A stretch of 22,336 nt of DNA from contig CAJTZD010000058.1 in assembly GCA_910584235.1 (NCBI GenBank), positions 1-22,336 of the forward strand. The letters run 5' to 3'. The DNA is from an uncultured Acetatifactor sp. (lineage in GTDB: Bacteria; Bacillota; Clostridia; Lachnospirales; Lachnospiraceae). The position numbers were made by a program, and so were the translations under genes. Under the pieces are notes generated by a model. It searched no databases. It had not been told where the DNA came from and saw only the letters and a program-made list of their open reading frames with translations. Numbering within the stretch: the first letter of the stretch is position 1; each line of letters begins with the position of its first letter. Shown in pieces: positions 7,517-15,435 of this stretch.

Positions 7517-7901
7517 GCGGGATGGCTGGAGTGGTATGGCATTTATGCAGGGAATTTGACCATCGTGGACGGGCCGGAATCCTATGTAGGGCCTGACCGG
7601 GCTGTGCTGGAGAATATCAAGAAGTACAATGATGAGGCTTTGGTGGCGGCTCACATGGGCTTTGTGGTGGATACAACGCCCATCGCCAATGAGATTGCCG
7701 CGTGCTCCAGCGTGGAGGTGGAGTACACTTCCAGGCTGAATACAGGGCAGCTGGCGTCTCAGGAGGACGTGAACAAGACTCTGGACGAGTTCATTGAGAA
7801 GTTAAAGGCCAATGGATTCCGCATAGCTTGCTTTTTACTCCTACTGCCCTGCTTTCCACTCCTCCAACTGCCTCTGGACTTCCGCAACAATTTTCTCCGA
7901 A
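7517..7901 (+). pseudogene. Solute-binding lipoprotein (LplA-type) C-terminal fragment with inverted tail
   Basis: From 7517 the frame reads GWLEWYGIYAGNLTIVDGPE and then YNDEALVAAHMGFVVDTTPI..., ending DEFIEKLKANG at 7816. This is the C-terminal 100 or so residues of the LplA-type extracellular binding proteins that feed LplB permeases. The frame differs from the permease frame before it, so the junction near 7515 is a separate deletion. The last codons, encoding SEKIVAEVQRQLEEWKAGQ and a stop, lie on the opposite strand at 7901-7840, directly after the truncated end. The signal peptide and about 400 residues are missing. Confidence 0.8.
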
Positions 7902-7907
7902 CCATTG
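7810..7907. repeat. Micro-inversion flanked by CAATGG/CCATTG
   Basis: CAATGG at 7810-7815 and its complement CCATTG at 7902-7907 bound an 86-base segment. Turning the segment over restores an unbroken lipoprotein reading frame from KLKAN through GSEKIVAEVQ to WKAGQ and a TAG stop. The repair of the frame at both the protein and base level is direct evidence that the segment is inverted relative to its ancestor. Confidence 0.8.
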
Positions 7908-7919
7908 TAAGAATGTGTC

Positions 7920-7954
7920 AGGCGGAACAATCGGGGTGGAGCGTTGTTCCGCCT
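7920..7954 (+). terminator. Hairpin at the end of the lipoprotein remnant
   Basis: AGGCGGAACAA (7920-7930) pairs perfectly with TTGTTCCGCCT (7944-7954), an 11-base-pair stem with a 13-base loop. It is followed by GCTGTTT rather than a long T run. It is probably the original terminator after the binding-protein gene. Confidence 0.6.
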
Positions 7955-8008
7955 GCTGTTTGGGAAATTAAGAAATAAATTCGAGGAATTCCAAAAATTT
8001 CCAAAAGC

Positions 8009-8037
8009 TTGACATAATATATATCATGGTATATATT
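8009..8037 (+). promoter_or_regulatory. vapBC promoter with operator dyad
   Basis: A perfect -35 TTGACA (8009-8014), a 17-base spacer and -10 TATATT (8032-8037) stand 25 bases before the vapB start. A perfect dyad AATATATA-TCATGG-TATATATT (8016-8037) fills the spacer and -10. This is the expected layout for VapBC autorepression, in which the VapB DNA-binding domain or the VapBC complex covers the promoter. Confidence 0.8.
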
Positions 8038-8061
8038 AAAGGCATGGGGAGGTAAAAGGCC

Positions 8062-8292
8062 ATGATGACAGCAAAATTATTTGAAAACGGAAGAAGCCAG
8101 GCAGTCCGGCTGCCTAAGGAGTGCCGCTTCAGCGGGGAGGAAGTGGCAGTAAACAAAATCGGCGATATTGTGATTCTGATGCCAAAGGATAACAAATGGT
8201 CCGGCTTTTTGGACAGCCTGCATCTTTTCTCCGAGGATTTTATGGACAGCGGCCGTGGGGAGGATGCTTGCCAGGAGCGGGAGGAATTTTGA
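8062..8292 (+). CDS. vapB: VapB-type antitoxin
   Basis: A 76-residue antitoxin with an N-terminal AbrB/SpoVT-like swapped-hairpin domain: AKLFENGRSQAVRLPKECRF (residues 4-23), then GEEVAVNKIGDIVILMPKD. The C-terminal tail (WSGFLDSLHLFSEDFMDSGR) has the pattern of bulky residues that plugs the VapC active site. ATG 8062 follows GGGGAGGT (8046-8053) by 8 bases. It is transcribed from the dyad-covered promoter just upstream and is followed 45 bases later by the toxin gene. It neutralises VapC and probably represses the operon. Confidence 0.93.
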   Translation: MMTAKLFENGRSQAVRLPKECRFSGEEVAVNKIGDIVILMPKDNKWSGFLDSLHLFSEDFMDSGRGEDACQEREEF

Positions 8293-8337
8293 GTTAAACT
8301 TTGCTAAGTGCGCCGAAGCGCACATAGGGGTATAATT

Positions 8338-8736
8338 ATGAAATATATGCTGGATACCAATATCTGCATTTACACCATCAAGCATAAGCTTGATACGGTG
8401 ATTCAAAATTTCCTGCTGCATGACCCGGAGGAAATGTGTATTTCGGCCGTTACTTATGCGGAACTGATGCATGGTGTGGAAAAGAGCAGGGCGGCAGACA
8501 AAAATCGAATCGCCCTGTCTCTGTTCCTGTCGCCCCTTACGATCCTGGATTTTTCGGTACGTGCCGCGGAAGAATACGGCAAAATCAGGGCGGAACTGGA
8601 ACGGAGGGGGACACCCATTGGCACCATGGATTTGCTGATAGCAGGGCATGCAAGGGCCGAAAGGCTTGTACTGGTGACAAATAATACAAAGGAGTTTCTG
8701 CGGGTGGAGGGCCTGGCAGCGGAAAACTGGACATAG
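8338..8736 (+). CDS. vapC: VapC-type PIN-domain toxin ribonuclease
   Basis: A 132-residue PIN-domain protein. Acidic metal-binding residues are visible at D6 (MKYMLDTNICIY), E42 (TYAELMHGVEKS) and D98 (GTPIGTMDLLIAGHA), followed by the conserved LVTNNTKEF. It is close in pattern to enterobacterial VapC (MvpA type), which cleaves initiator tRNA; the target here is not known. ATG 8338 is chosen because AGGGG (8326-8330) lies 7 bases upstream; a GTG ten codons earlier lacks a site. All catalytic residues are present, so the toxin should be active. The stop codon touches the start of the glycosidase remnant. Confidence 0.93.
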   Translation: MKYMLDTNICIYTIKHKLDTVIQNFLLHDPEEMCISAVTYAELMHGVEKSRAADKNRIALSLFLSPLTILDFSVRAAEEYGKIRAELERRGTPIGTMDLLIAGHARAERLVLVTNNTKEFLRVEGLAAENWT

Positions 8737-9030
8737 AGGAGGCGGATACGCTATCGGACCACGCTTTCACTGGAGAAAAATGCAAAAGTGGGCCTGGATC
8801 TGGGGCGAGTGGGCGGCACGGCGAAACTAACTGTAAACGGCCGAAACCTGGGCATGCGGCTCTGTCAGCCATACCTGTGGGACATTTCTGAGGCCGCGAA
8901 AGAGGGCGAGAATCTAATCGAGGTGGAGGTAGCCAATACATTGGTCCACAGAATCAGGGAACGTTTCTCGGAATATATGCAGATTGGGCCCGGCGGACTG
9001 CTGGGGCCTGTGAAAGTGTGCAAAGAGTAA
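8737..9030 (+). pseudogene. Glycoside hydrolase C-terminal carbohydrate-binding fragment
   Basis: The frame is open from just after the vapC stop and reads IRYRTTLSLEKNAKVGLDLG, then VGGTAKLTVNGRNLGMRLCQ, PYLWDISEAAKEGENLIEVE and LLGPVKVCKE before TAA at 9030. This is the jelly-roll sugar-binding domain at the end of large GH2- or GH106-like glycosidases. The catalytic part (many hundreds of residues) and the start codon are missing. It probably belonged to the same sugar locus as the broken permease and binding protein, with vapBC now between the remnants. Confidence 0.75.
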
Positions 9031-9044
9031 GGAGGCAGAAAGCT

Positions 9045-10349
9045 ATGAGAATGTACGACATCATTATGAAAAAAAGAAACGGCGGCGAGCTTTCCAGGGA
9101 GGAGATCGACTACTTCATCAAGGGCTACACAAAGGGCGAAATCCCGGACTATCAGGTGTCGGCCCTGATGATGGCAATCTACTTCCGGAAGATGACAGAG
9201 GCGGAGACTCTGGCCCTGACTATGGCCATGGCCCACAGCGGCGACTTCCTGGATTTATCCGGGATCCATGGCGTCAAGGTAGACAAACACAGCACCGGCG
9301 GTGTGGGAGACAAGACCTCTTTGGCCCTGACCCCCATGGTGGCGGCCTGCGGCATTCCCGTGGCAAAGATGAGCGGCCGGGGCCTGGGCCACACCGGCGG
9401 AACCATCGACAAGCTGGAGAGCTTCCCAGGCTTCACCACGGCCCTTACCACAGAGCAGTTCATTGAGAATGTGAACAGCATCGGCATCGCCATCATGGGA
9501 CAGACCGCAGACCTGGCCCCTGCGGACAAGAAGCTCTACGCTCTGCGGGACGTGACTGCCACCGTGGATAATCTCTCCCTCATCGCCAGTTCCATCATGA
9601 GCAAGAAGCTGGCTGCCGGGGCGGACGCCATTGTTTTAGACGTAAAGACCGGCAGCGGCGCTTTTATGAAACAGGAGTGCGACGCCAGGGCTCTGGCGGA
9701 GGAAATGGTGAAAATCGGAAAGAATGCCGGACGAAAGACCGTGGCCGTGATTTCCGACATGGACCAGCCGCTGGGCTTTGCTGTGGGAAATGCCCTGGAG
9801 GTAAAAGAAGCCATTGAGACCCTGAAAGGAAACGGGCCAAAAGATTTCGTGGAACTGTGCCTGACCTTGGGAAGCCAGATGCTGGTAGCTGGCGGAAAGG
9901 CGAAAGACAGCGAAGAGGCCAAAAAGGCGCTGGATGCCGTAATAGCGGACGGCAGCGCTCTGAAAAAGCTTGCGGAATTCGTGGCGGCCCAGGGAGGAGA
10001 CGTAGATGTAGTATATCATCCCGAGAAGCTGCCCCGGGCAACCATCATCTGTCCTGTGCCGGCGCCGTCAAGCGGGTATCTAAGCCATATCGTCTGCGAC
10101 GAGGTGGGGATCTGCTCCCTGATTCTGGGCGGCGGCCGGGAGACAAAGGAGAGCGAGATCGACTTGTCGGTAGGCCTGGTACTGTGTAAAAAAGTGGGGG
10201 ATTACGTAGCGGCCGGAGAGCCTCTGGCAAAGATTTACGCCAATGACGAAAGGAAAGCGGCGGAGGCAAAGAAGCGGTATCTGGCGGCCTGCACGATCAC
10301 GGACAAAGCGCCAGAGCAATCCCCTTTTATCAAGGGAATTATATGCTGA
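9045..10349 (+). CDS. pdp: Pyrimidine-nucleoside phosphorylase
   Basis: A 434-residue cytosolic enzyme that cleaves uridine or thymidine with phosphate to a free base and (deoxy)ribose 1-phosphate in nucleoside salvage. The phosphate loop KHSTGGVGDK is at residues 81-90 and the family signature SGRGLGHTGGTIDKLES at 110-126. The pyrimidine-contact region (YALRDVTATVD, SSIMSKKLA) and the C-terminal domain are complete. The length is that of the Bacillus Pdp enzyme. ATG 9045 follows AAGGAGG (9029-9035); an in-frame start at 9018 would overlap the glycosidase remnant. No strong promoter is seen directly upstream, so it may once have been read from the sugar operon. Uridine or thymidine preference cannot be settled from sequence alone. 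Confidence 0.94.
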   Translation: MRMYDIIMKKRNGGELSREEIDYFIKGYTKGEIPDYQVSALMMAIYFRKMTEAETLALTMAMAHSGDFLDLSGIHGVKVDKHSTGGVGDKTSLALTPMVAACGIPVAKMSGRGLGHTGGTIDKLESFPGFTTALTTEQFIENVNSIGIAIMGQTADLAPADKKLYALRDVTATVDNLSLIASSIMSKKLAAGADAIVLDVKTGSGAFMKQECDARALAEEMVKIGKNAGRKTVAVISDMDQPLGFAVGNALEVKEAIETLKGNGPKDFVELCLTLGSQMLVAGGKAKDSEEAKKALDAVIADGSALKKLAEFVAAQGGDVDVVYHPEKLPRATIICPVPAPSSGYLSHIVCDEVGICSLILGGGRETKESEIDLSVGLVLCKKVGDYVAAGEPLAKIYANDERKAAEAKKRYLAACTITDKAPEQSPFIKGIIC

Positions 10350-10460
10350 GCAGCGGATGCGATGTACCGGATAATCCGGTAGAGGAGGCGCTGCCCTGGC
10401 ACCTGTCAGCCTTTGCCATATTTTCAATCACCTTGCCGCTTTGGTTGCCCGTGTGCATAC

Positions 10461-10493
10461 AAAATGCCTTGCCAGAATATGGCGGGGCATTTT
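10461..10493 (+). terminator. Terminator between pdp and yqfC
   Basis: AAAATGCCTTGCCA (10461-10474) pairs with TGGCGGGGCATTTT (10480-10493), a 14-base-pair stem including two G-U pairs, with a 5-base loop. The A-start and T-end make it usable in both directions. It separates the salvage gene from the sporulation block. Confidence 0.7.
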
Positions 10494-10511
10494 GCCGTTA
10501 CGAAGAAACAG

Positions 10512-10537
10512 TGCATAGTTTTTATCCTGCAATAATA
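10512..10537 (+). promoter_or_regulatory. Possible sigma-E type promoter of yqfC
   Basis: GCATAG (10512-10517) and CAATAATA (10530-10537) lie about 12 bases apart, just before yqfC. They resemble the sigma-E pattern (ATA-rich -35, CATA-like -10) only loosely. In Bacillus subtilis yqfC and yqfD are made in the mother cell under sigma-E. The site is a suggestion from weak sequence plus family knowledge. Confidence 0.25.
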
Positions 10538-10547
10538 TAATGGAAGC

Positions 10548-10841
10548 ATGAAGAGAAACAATGACCGCATGCAAAGAAACGAGACAAGAAAGGAATCCCT
10601 GATAGATTCCCTGCGGCTTCCCAAGGATATCTGTATGGGCGCCATGAAGATCACTCTGACAGGCAACAGGGAGGCATGGATCGAAAATTACAGAGGGCTT
10701 CTGGAGTATACGGAATGCCAGATACTGCTTCAGGGTAAGACCTGTCAGGTCTGCTTTGAGGGGGCAAGGCTTTCCATTGATTATTATACCAATGAGGACA
10801 TGAAGATCAGCGGCTGCATCAGCTGCGTGAGATATCTCTGA
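10548..10841 (+). CDS. yqfC: Sporulation protein YqfC
   Basis: A 97-residue protein of the YabP/YqfC family: a charged N-terminus, then DSLRLPKDICMGAMKITLTG, RGLLEYTECQILLQGKT and a conserved end, SIDYYTNEDMKISGCI. The length matches the family. ATG 10548 is used; the ribosome site (GGAAG) is weak and close, and ATG 10569 is an alternative. The position directly before yqfD and phoH is the conserved order in spore formers. YqfC is a sigma-E-controlled mother-cell protein of unclear biochemical role. Confidence 0.85.
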   Translation: MKRNNDRMQRNETRKESLIDSLRLPKDICMGAMKITLTGNREAWIENYRGLLEYTECQILLQGKTCQVCFEGARLSIDYYTNEDMKISGCISCVRYL

Positions 10842-10969
10842 GAGAAATCGGTGCAGCTGCGGGATAATGCCGTGTAAAAGTGGATTCACGGGAATCATAA
10901 GCTTTTTGCGCATGACGCAATGGACGCCAGGTATCAGAAACCGGAACCGGAATCAGAAAGGAATAGCTC

Positions 10970-12193
10970 ATGATCAAATTTCTGAAATATATGAAAGGAT
11001 ATTTGCGCGTCCGTGTCTGGGGATTTTCGCCAGAGCGATTCATGAACCTGTGCAGCAATAAGGGGATTTTACTGTGGGACATCGTCAAAGAAGGAGATGC
11101 CTACTGTATGAACATTACGTTGAAAGGGTTCTGGGAGATTCGTCCTATTGTAAAAAAGACAGGGACAAGGGTAGCCATACTGGAGAGATATGGACTACCT
11201 TTTTTTCTGCCACAGCTTTTGAAGCGGAAAATGTTTGTGGCAGGCTTGATTCTGGCCGTGGCATTCTGGCTGGTCTCGTCGCTTTTCATCTGGGATATTA
11301 AAGTGAGCGGAAATTATCAGATTACGGAAGACATGTTTCAGACCTTTCTCAAAGAAAATCAGGTAAAAATCGGCATGCGCCGGGATACGCTGGACATTGA
11401 GGAGCTGGAAAAGCAAATACGCAGACAATTTCCACAGGTTACATGGGCCTCAGCCCGATTAGACGGCATCAGACTGCTCATCGACATCAAAGAAAACGAC
11501 GCACCCATGACAACGGAAAAGCCGGAGACGACCCCGGGCAGAGATCTGGTGGCAGAGTATAACGGCAGAGTGGTATCCCTCATCGTCAGAAGCGGCGTTC
11601 CCAAGGTGGCCATCGGGGATACTGTGGAGAAAGGAGCTATACTGGTGGAGGGAAAGGTGCCTGTCTACAACGAGGACACCACCGTGCGGGAGTACCGGTA
11701 TGTGGATGCGGATGCGGATATCATGCTGGAACATGCCGCGGAATTTACGGCGAGCCTGCCTCTTAAACATATCGAGAAAAGATATACGGGCAGGGAGAAA
11801 AGCAGCCATTACATAAAGCTTGGAGATCAGTCCTGGGCGCTTCCGGAGAACCGTCCGTTTCTTGTCTACGACAGTGTAATCAGAGAGAGCAGGCCCCTGA
11901 TGCTGGAGAAACTGGATCTGCCGGCTTTCTGGGGGACCGTGACCTATAGAGAGTATCAAAATACAGAATATTTATATACGGAAGAAGAGGCAAAGTCCTA
12001 CCTTAATCAAAAATTAATGGATTTTCTTGCAGAATTAGACGAAAAAGGGGTACAAATTATTGAAAAAGATGTTAGAATAGAAAAAGGTACCGATGCATGG
12101 ACGCTGACCGGGGAATTTCTGGTACAGGAGCCTGTGGGAGAAAGTACCGAGACAGAAAGAATCGAGGTTGGGGAAACAAAAGCCGATGGATGA
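10970..12193 (+). CDS. yqfD: Sporulation protein YqfD
   Basis: A 407-residue single-pass membrane protein. The N-terminal cytosolic part (1-87) is followed by one membrane helix (about 88-107), then the hallmark IWDIKVSGN (107-115) at the start of a large external region with POTRA-like spacing. The C-terminus is acidic. YqfD is a mother-cell sporulation protein in Bacillus and Clostridia, also described as a putative stage IV protein. A purine-rich site (AGAAAGGAA) stands before ATG 10970. The gap of 128 bases from yqfC holds no obvious signal. The stop overlaps the phoH start by 8 bases (ATGGATGA), indicating coupled translation. Confidence 0.93.
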   Translation: MIKFLKYMKGYLRVRVWGFSPERFMNLCSNKGILLWDIVKEGDAYCMNITLKGFWEIRPIVKKTGTRVAILERYGLPFFLPQLLKRKMFVAGLILAVAFWLVSSLFIWDIKVSGNYQITEDMFQTFLKENQVKIGMRRDTLDIEELEKQIRRQFPQVTWASARLDGIRLLIDIKENDAPMTTEKPETTPGRDLVAEYNGRVVSLIVRSGVPKVAIGDTVEKGAILVEGKVPVYNEDTTVREYRYVDADADIMLEHAAEFTASLPLKHIEKRYTGREKSSHYIKLGDQSWALPENRPFLVYDSVIRESRPLMLEKLDLPAFWGTVTYREYQNTEYLYTEEEAKSYLNQKLMDFLAELDEKGVQIIEKDVRIEKGTDAWTLTGEFLVQEPVGESTETERIEVGETKADG

Positions 12194-13214
12194 ATTTTCA
12201 ATCAAAATGGATATGCCTGCGGAGCATATGCAGAAAATATTCGGTATGCAGGATGCATATGTGAAGAAAATGGAGCGGGACTTTGGCGTTGCCATTGTGG
12301 ACCGCAACGGACAACTGACAATTACCGGAAAGGAAGAGATGGTGAAGCGGGCGCAGGGAGTTCTGAAGCAGCTTTCCATCATATCGGGCCGGGGAAACGA
12401 AATCGAGGAACAGAACGTGGATTATGCGATTACACTTGGAATGGAAGAGAAAGAGGAAGCGCTGGCGCAGATAGACGGGGACTGTATCTGCCATACCGTA
12501 AACGGTAAGCCCATTAAGCCGAAGACTCTGGGACAGAAAGCATATGTGGATGCCATCCGGAACAACATGGTGGTATTCGGCATAGGGCCTGCAGGTACGG
12601 GCAAGACCTATCTGGCCATGGCTATGGCTATCACTGCTTTTAAGAACGATGAGGTGGGCAGGATCATTCTCACCAGACCGGCCATTGAGGCCGGGGAGAA
12701 GCTGGGATTTCTGCCCGGTGATCTGCAGAGCAAGGTGGATCCCTATCTGAGGCCCCTGTATGACGCCCTGTACCAGATTATGGGAGCTGAAAGCTTTGCC
12801 AAAAACATGGAAAAAGGACTCATAGAGGTGGCTCCTTTGGCTTATATGAGGGGCCGGACATTGGATAATGCCTATATTATCTTAGACGAGGCCCAGAATA
12901 CGACTCCGGCCCAGATGAAGATGTTCCTGACTCGTATCGGGTTTGGCTCCAAGGTAGTGGTCACCGGGGACGATTCTCAGAAAGACCTGCCTGCGGATGC
13001 AAAGAGCGGCCTGGACATTGCTGCAAAGGTGCTTAAGGGAATCGACGACATCGCATTCTGCACGCTGACTTCCAAGGACGTGGTGCGTCATCCGCTGGTG
13101 CAAAAAATCGTCAAGGCATATGAGGATTACGAGGGAAAAGAAGCGGCCAGAAACCGAAGAGACAGGGAGCGCCTGAGAGAAAAACGAGGGCATTCTGCCA
13201 GGAAAGGAATTTAA
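12186..13214 (+). CDS. phoH: PhoH-family ATPase
   Basis: A 342-residue cytosolic P-loop ATPase. The Walker A motif GPAGTGKT is at 134-141 and Walker B ILDEAQ at 232-237, with the PhoH motif RPAIEAGEKLGFLPGDL at 164-180 and VVVTGDDSQKDLP further on. The first 90 residues form a KH-like N-terminal domain common in this family. ATG 12186 overlaps the end of yqfD; the TTG at 12168 in the same frame is less likely. PhoH proteins are linked to RNA metabolism and sit next to ybeY in very many bacteria, as here (3-base gap). Confidence 0.95.
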   Translation: MDEFSIKMDMPAEHMQKIFGMQDAYVKKMERDFGVAIVDRNGQLTITGKEEMVKRAQGVLKQLSIISGRGNEIEEQNVDYAITLGMEEKEEALAQIDGDCICHTVNGKPIKPKTLGQKAYVDAIRNNMVVFGIGPAGTGKTYLAMAMAITAFKNDEVGRIILTRPAIEAGEKLGFLPGDLQSKVDPYLRPLYDALYQIMGAESFAKNMEKGLIEVAPLAYMRGRTLDNAYIILDEAQNTTPAQMKMFLTRIGFGSKVVVTGDDSQKDLPADAKSGLDIAAKVLKGIDDIAFCTLTSKDVVRHPLVQKIVKAYEDYEGKEAARNRRDRERLREKRGHSARKGI

Positions 13215-13217
13215 GCT

Positions 13218-13718
13218 ATGAACTTATACATGGAGAATGAGACAGTGAGGGAGTTTCCCTTTTCCGCGGAGGAAACAGCCAGAGAGGTATGTGAGGCGGT
13301 TCTGGAAGAAGAGGGCTGTCCTTTTGAAGCCCAGGTGAACATTGTGCTTACGGACAATGAGGGAATCCGTGCGCTGAACCGGGAATGCAGAAATACGGAC
13401 CGGGAGACGGATGTACTCTCTTTTCCCAATGTGGACTTTGAAGAAGAGGGAGTCTTCGATATTGATGAGGACAGGGAAGCTGACTATTTCGACCCGGAGA
13501 GCGGGGAGCTTGTGCTGGGGGACATCATGATTTCCGTGGACAAGGTGTATGGGCAGGCAGAAGAGTACGGGCACAGCCTGCGGCGGGAATTTGCTTTTCT
13601 GGTGGCCCACAGCATGCTTCACCTGTGCGGTTATGACCATATGGAAGAGGATGCGAGACTGCGGATGGAGCGCAGGCAGGAAGAGATACTGACAGGTTTA
13701 GGCATTACGAGAGATTGA
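13218..13718 (+). CDS. ybeY: Endoribonuclease YbeY (rRNA maturation factor)
   Basis: A 166-residue zinc metalloprotein for 16S rRNA 3'-end processing and late ribosome quality control. The zinc site is HSMLHLCGYDH, with H131, H135 and H141. The preceding TDVLSFP (65-71) and LGDIMIS (100-106) are also family hallmarks. ATG 13218 starts 3 bases after the phoH stop, with AGGAAAGGAA just upstream in the phoH tail. A partly acidic insertion (FEEEGVFDIDEDREADYFDP, 74-93) is somewhat longer than in short homologues. The adjacent phoH is the classical partner. Confidence 0.96.
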   Translation: MNLYMENETVREFPFSAEETAREVCEAVLEEEGCPFEAQVNIVLTDNEGIRALNRECRNTDRETDVLSFPNVDFEEEGVFDIDEDREADYFDPESGELVLGDIMISVDKVYGQAEEYGHSLRREFAFLVAHSMLHLCGYDHMEEDARLRMERRQEEILTGLGITRD

Positions 13719-13732
13719 CCGAGGGACGGCGG

Positions 13733-15331
13733 ATGAATCAGACAGAGGTAAAAAGGCGGCAGCTGGGAGCGTTTGCCGATATCCTGATGTTCGTGACGAT
13801 ATATGTCATGGGACGGCTGACGGGGGACAAAGGAATTGCCTATACGGCGGTGGCGGCGCAGAGCTGCGCGGTGATATGGATCGCAGTCAGCGGCAGCCTG
13901 TCGGATGCACTGGGCAGACTGCTGCGCGGCAGGAAGAATAAGGGCCAGTATAAAAATATGGCAAAGATGCGGAGCAGCATCCTGCTGTTCCAGATGATAC
14001 TGGGTGCGGTGGGCAGTCTGGTTCTGGCCGGACTGTCAGGTGTTTTGGCGGACAGGATCTTTCGGATTCCTTACAGCGGACTGATTTTGCTTGCGCTGGC
14101 TCCGGTGGTACTGCTCAGGACAGTTTCCGCGGTGCTGGCGGGATATTTCCAGGGGGAGGGAGCGGAGTCCCCCAGGGCCATTGCGGGAATCCTGCGACAG
14201 GTATTCCTGCTGGGATTCGGGAGTCTGTTCAGCCATATGCTCGGTGGCTATGGGGAAAAGGTGAGCAGCCTGCTGCGCCAGGAGAACTTCACGGGTATGT
14301 ACAGCGGCCTGGGAATTGCCCTGGCCATTGACATCTCAGAGCTGTTCGTCATTCTCTTCCTGGGACTGATTTATAAGGGGAGTCGGCGCTTTGAGAAAAA
14401 GGCAAAGCAGGAGGGGATGTATTCGACAATGTCACTCTGGGACAGTGTCAGGTATGTGCACAGCGCCAGATGGCCCCAGTTTGCGACGGATTTGTGTCTG
14501 TTCTTTCCCCTGGTGGCAGGGCTGCTTTTTTGCGGTATGAAAGGAGAGGGCGGGGAACAGCTGACTGCGGACTATGGACAGTACGCGGGGAGTTATCTGG
14601 TAGTGTGCGGTATTGCTGCGGGACTGGTCATTATAGTGGCGCTGCCGGTGCTGGGAAAAATATTTCAATGCTTTAAGCGGGAGGAAAACCGTTATGCCAG
14701 AACGGTTTTTCAGAACGGAGTTCATATAGGGCTGGTACATGGCATTTTCCTTTCGGTGTTTGTGGCAGTTATGGGGGAGCAGTTTGCGGATCTTTTGTGC
14801 CAGGGAAACGAGCATACAGTGACGAAGCTGCTGCAATGGGGCTCTGCTATGATTTTGCTTACAGCCCTTGGCTGGTATTTCTGCCGTCTCCTGCAGGCAT
14901 TGGGGAAAAAATATCCTGTTCTGATTGCTGCCTGCGGAGCGGATCTCCTGTTTATAATCATAGTAATGATCACCATTGGTAAGAGCGGCATCCTGTCTCT
15001 CGTGTACGGCGGTCTGGCATTTGGTTTTGTGCTGTGCGCACTGTCCGGTGCGTTTGCGTACAGGCAGCTTCGGGTACAGCCTGACTGGCTGAACACTTTT
15101 GTAGTTCCCTTAGGCGGCGGGGTTGGGGCCGGTCTGATCTGCCTGATGATACGGAAATTGTTTTCCCCTCATCTGGGGAGTTTTACGACGCTGATTGTGG
15201 CCTTTGCAGCCGCGGGGTTGGTTTACTGGACTGCGCTGTTGCTGCTTCGGAATTTCAGGGAACAGGAGCTGGAGGTCATTCCGGGCGGGAGGCTGATCGG
15301 CATCCTGGGACAGATGTTGCGGGTTTTTTAG
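13733..15331 (+). CDS. MOP-superfamily (polysaccharide/lipid flippase-like) membrane protein
   Basis: A 532-residue polytopic protein with about 12-14 hydrophobic segments. The pattern of an N-terminal half and a C-terminal half separated by a basic loop (residues around KCFKREENRYARTV) fits the MATE/Wzx/SpoVB/MurJ group. No exporter-specific motif lets me choose a substrate. The start at ATG 13733 is preferred for GAGGG (13721-13725); TTG 13715, overlapping the ybeY stop, is the alternative. The position after ybeY in a sporulation-linked block makes a SpoVB-like role in lipid-linked precursor transport possible but unproven. Several Lys/Arg-rich cytosolic loops support the orientation. Confidence 0.75.
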   Translation: MNQTEVKRRQLGAFADILMFVTIYVMGRLTGDKGIAYTAVAAQSCAVIWIAVSGSLSDALGRLLRGRKNKGQYKNMAKMRSSILLFQMILGAVGSLVLAGLSGVLADRIFRIPYSGLILLALAPVVLLRTVSAVLAGYFQGEGAESPRAIAGILRQVFLLGFGSLFSHMLGGYGEKVSSLLRQENFTGMYSGLGIALAIDISELFVILFLGLIYKGSRRFEKKAKQEGMYSTMSLWDSVRYVHSARWPQFATDLCLFFPLVAGLLFCGMKGEGGEQLTADYGQYAGSYLVVCGIAAGLVIIVALPVLGKIFQCFKREENRYARTVFQNGVHIGLVHGIFLSVFVAVMGEQFADLLCQGNEHTVTKLLQWGSAMILLTALGWYFCRLLQALGKKYPVLIAACGADLLFIIIVMITIGKSGILSLVYGGLAFGFVLCALSGAFAYRQLRVQPDWLNTFVVPLGGGVGAGLICLMIRKLFSPHLGSFTTLIVAFAAAGLVYWTALLLLRNFREQELEVIPGGRLIGILGQMLRVF

Positions 15332-15342
15332 GAAAAAGCAGT

Positions 15343-15371
15343 TTGACAGCATGAATAAATAGGTAAAAAAT
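15343..15371 (+). promoter_or_regulatory. Possible promoter before the BofC-like gene
   Basis: A perfect -35 TTGACA (15343-15348) is followed after 17 bases by AAAAAT (15366-15371), a weak -10. The site lies 64 bases before the start at 15436, in a 104-base gap rich in A. It suggests that the next gene is transcribed on its own. Confidence 0.4.
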
Positions 15372-15435
15372 AGCTGATACTGATTACAGATGGAAGAAGA
15401 AATGTCCATGGAAGGTGATTTCCAAGGAGAATACT

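Noticed and set aside
8077..8649. Minus-strand frame of 190 codons over vapBC
   Set aside because: Antisense to two intact genes with clear catalytic motifs; composition is typical of a shadow frame.
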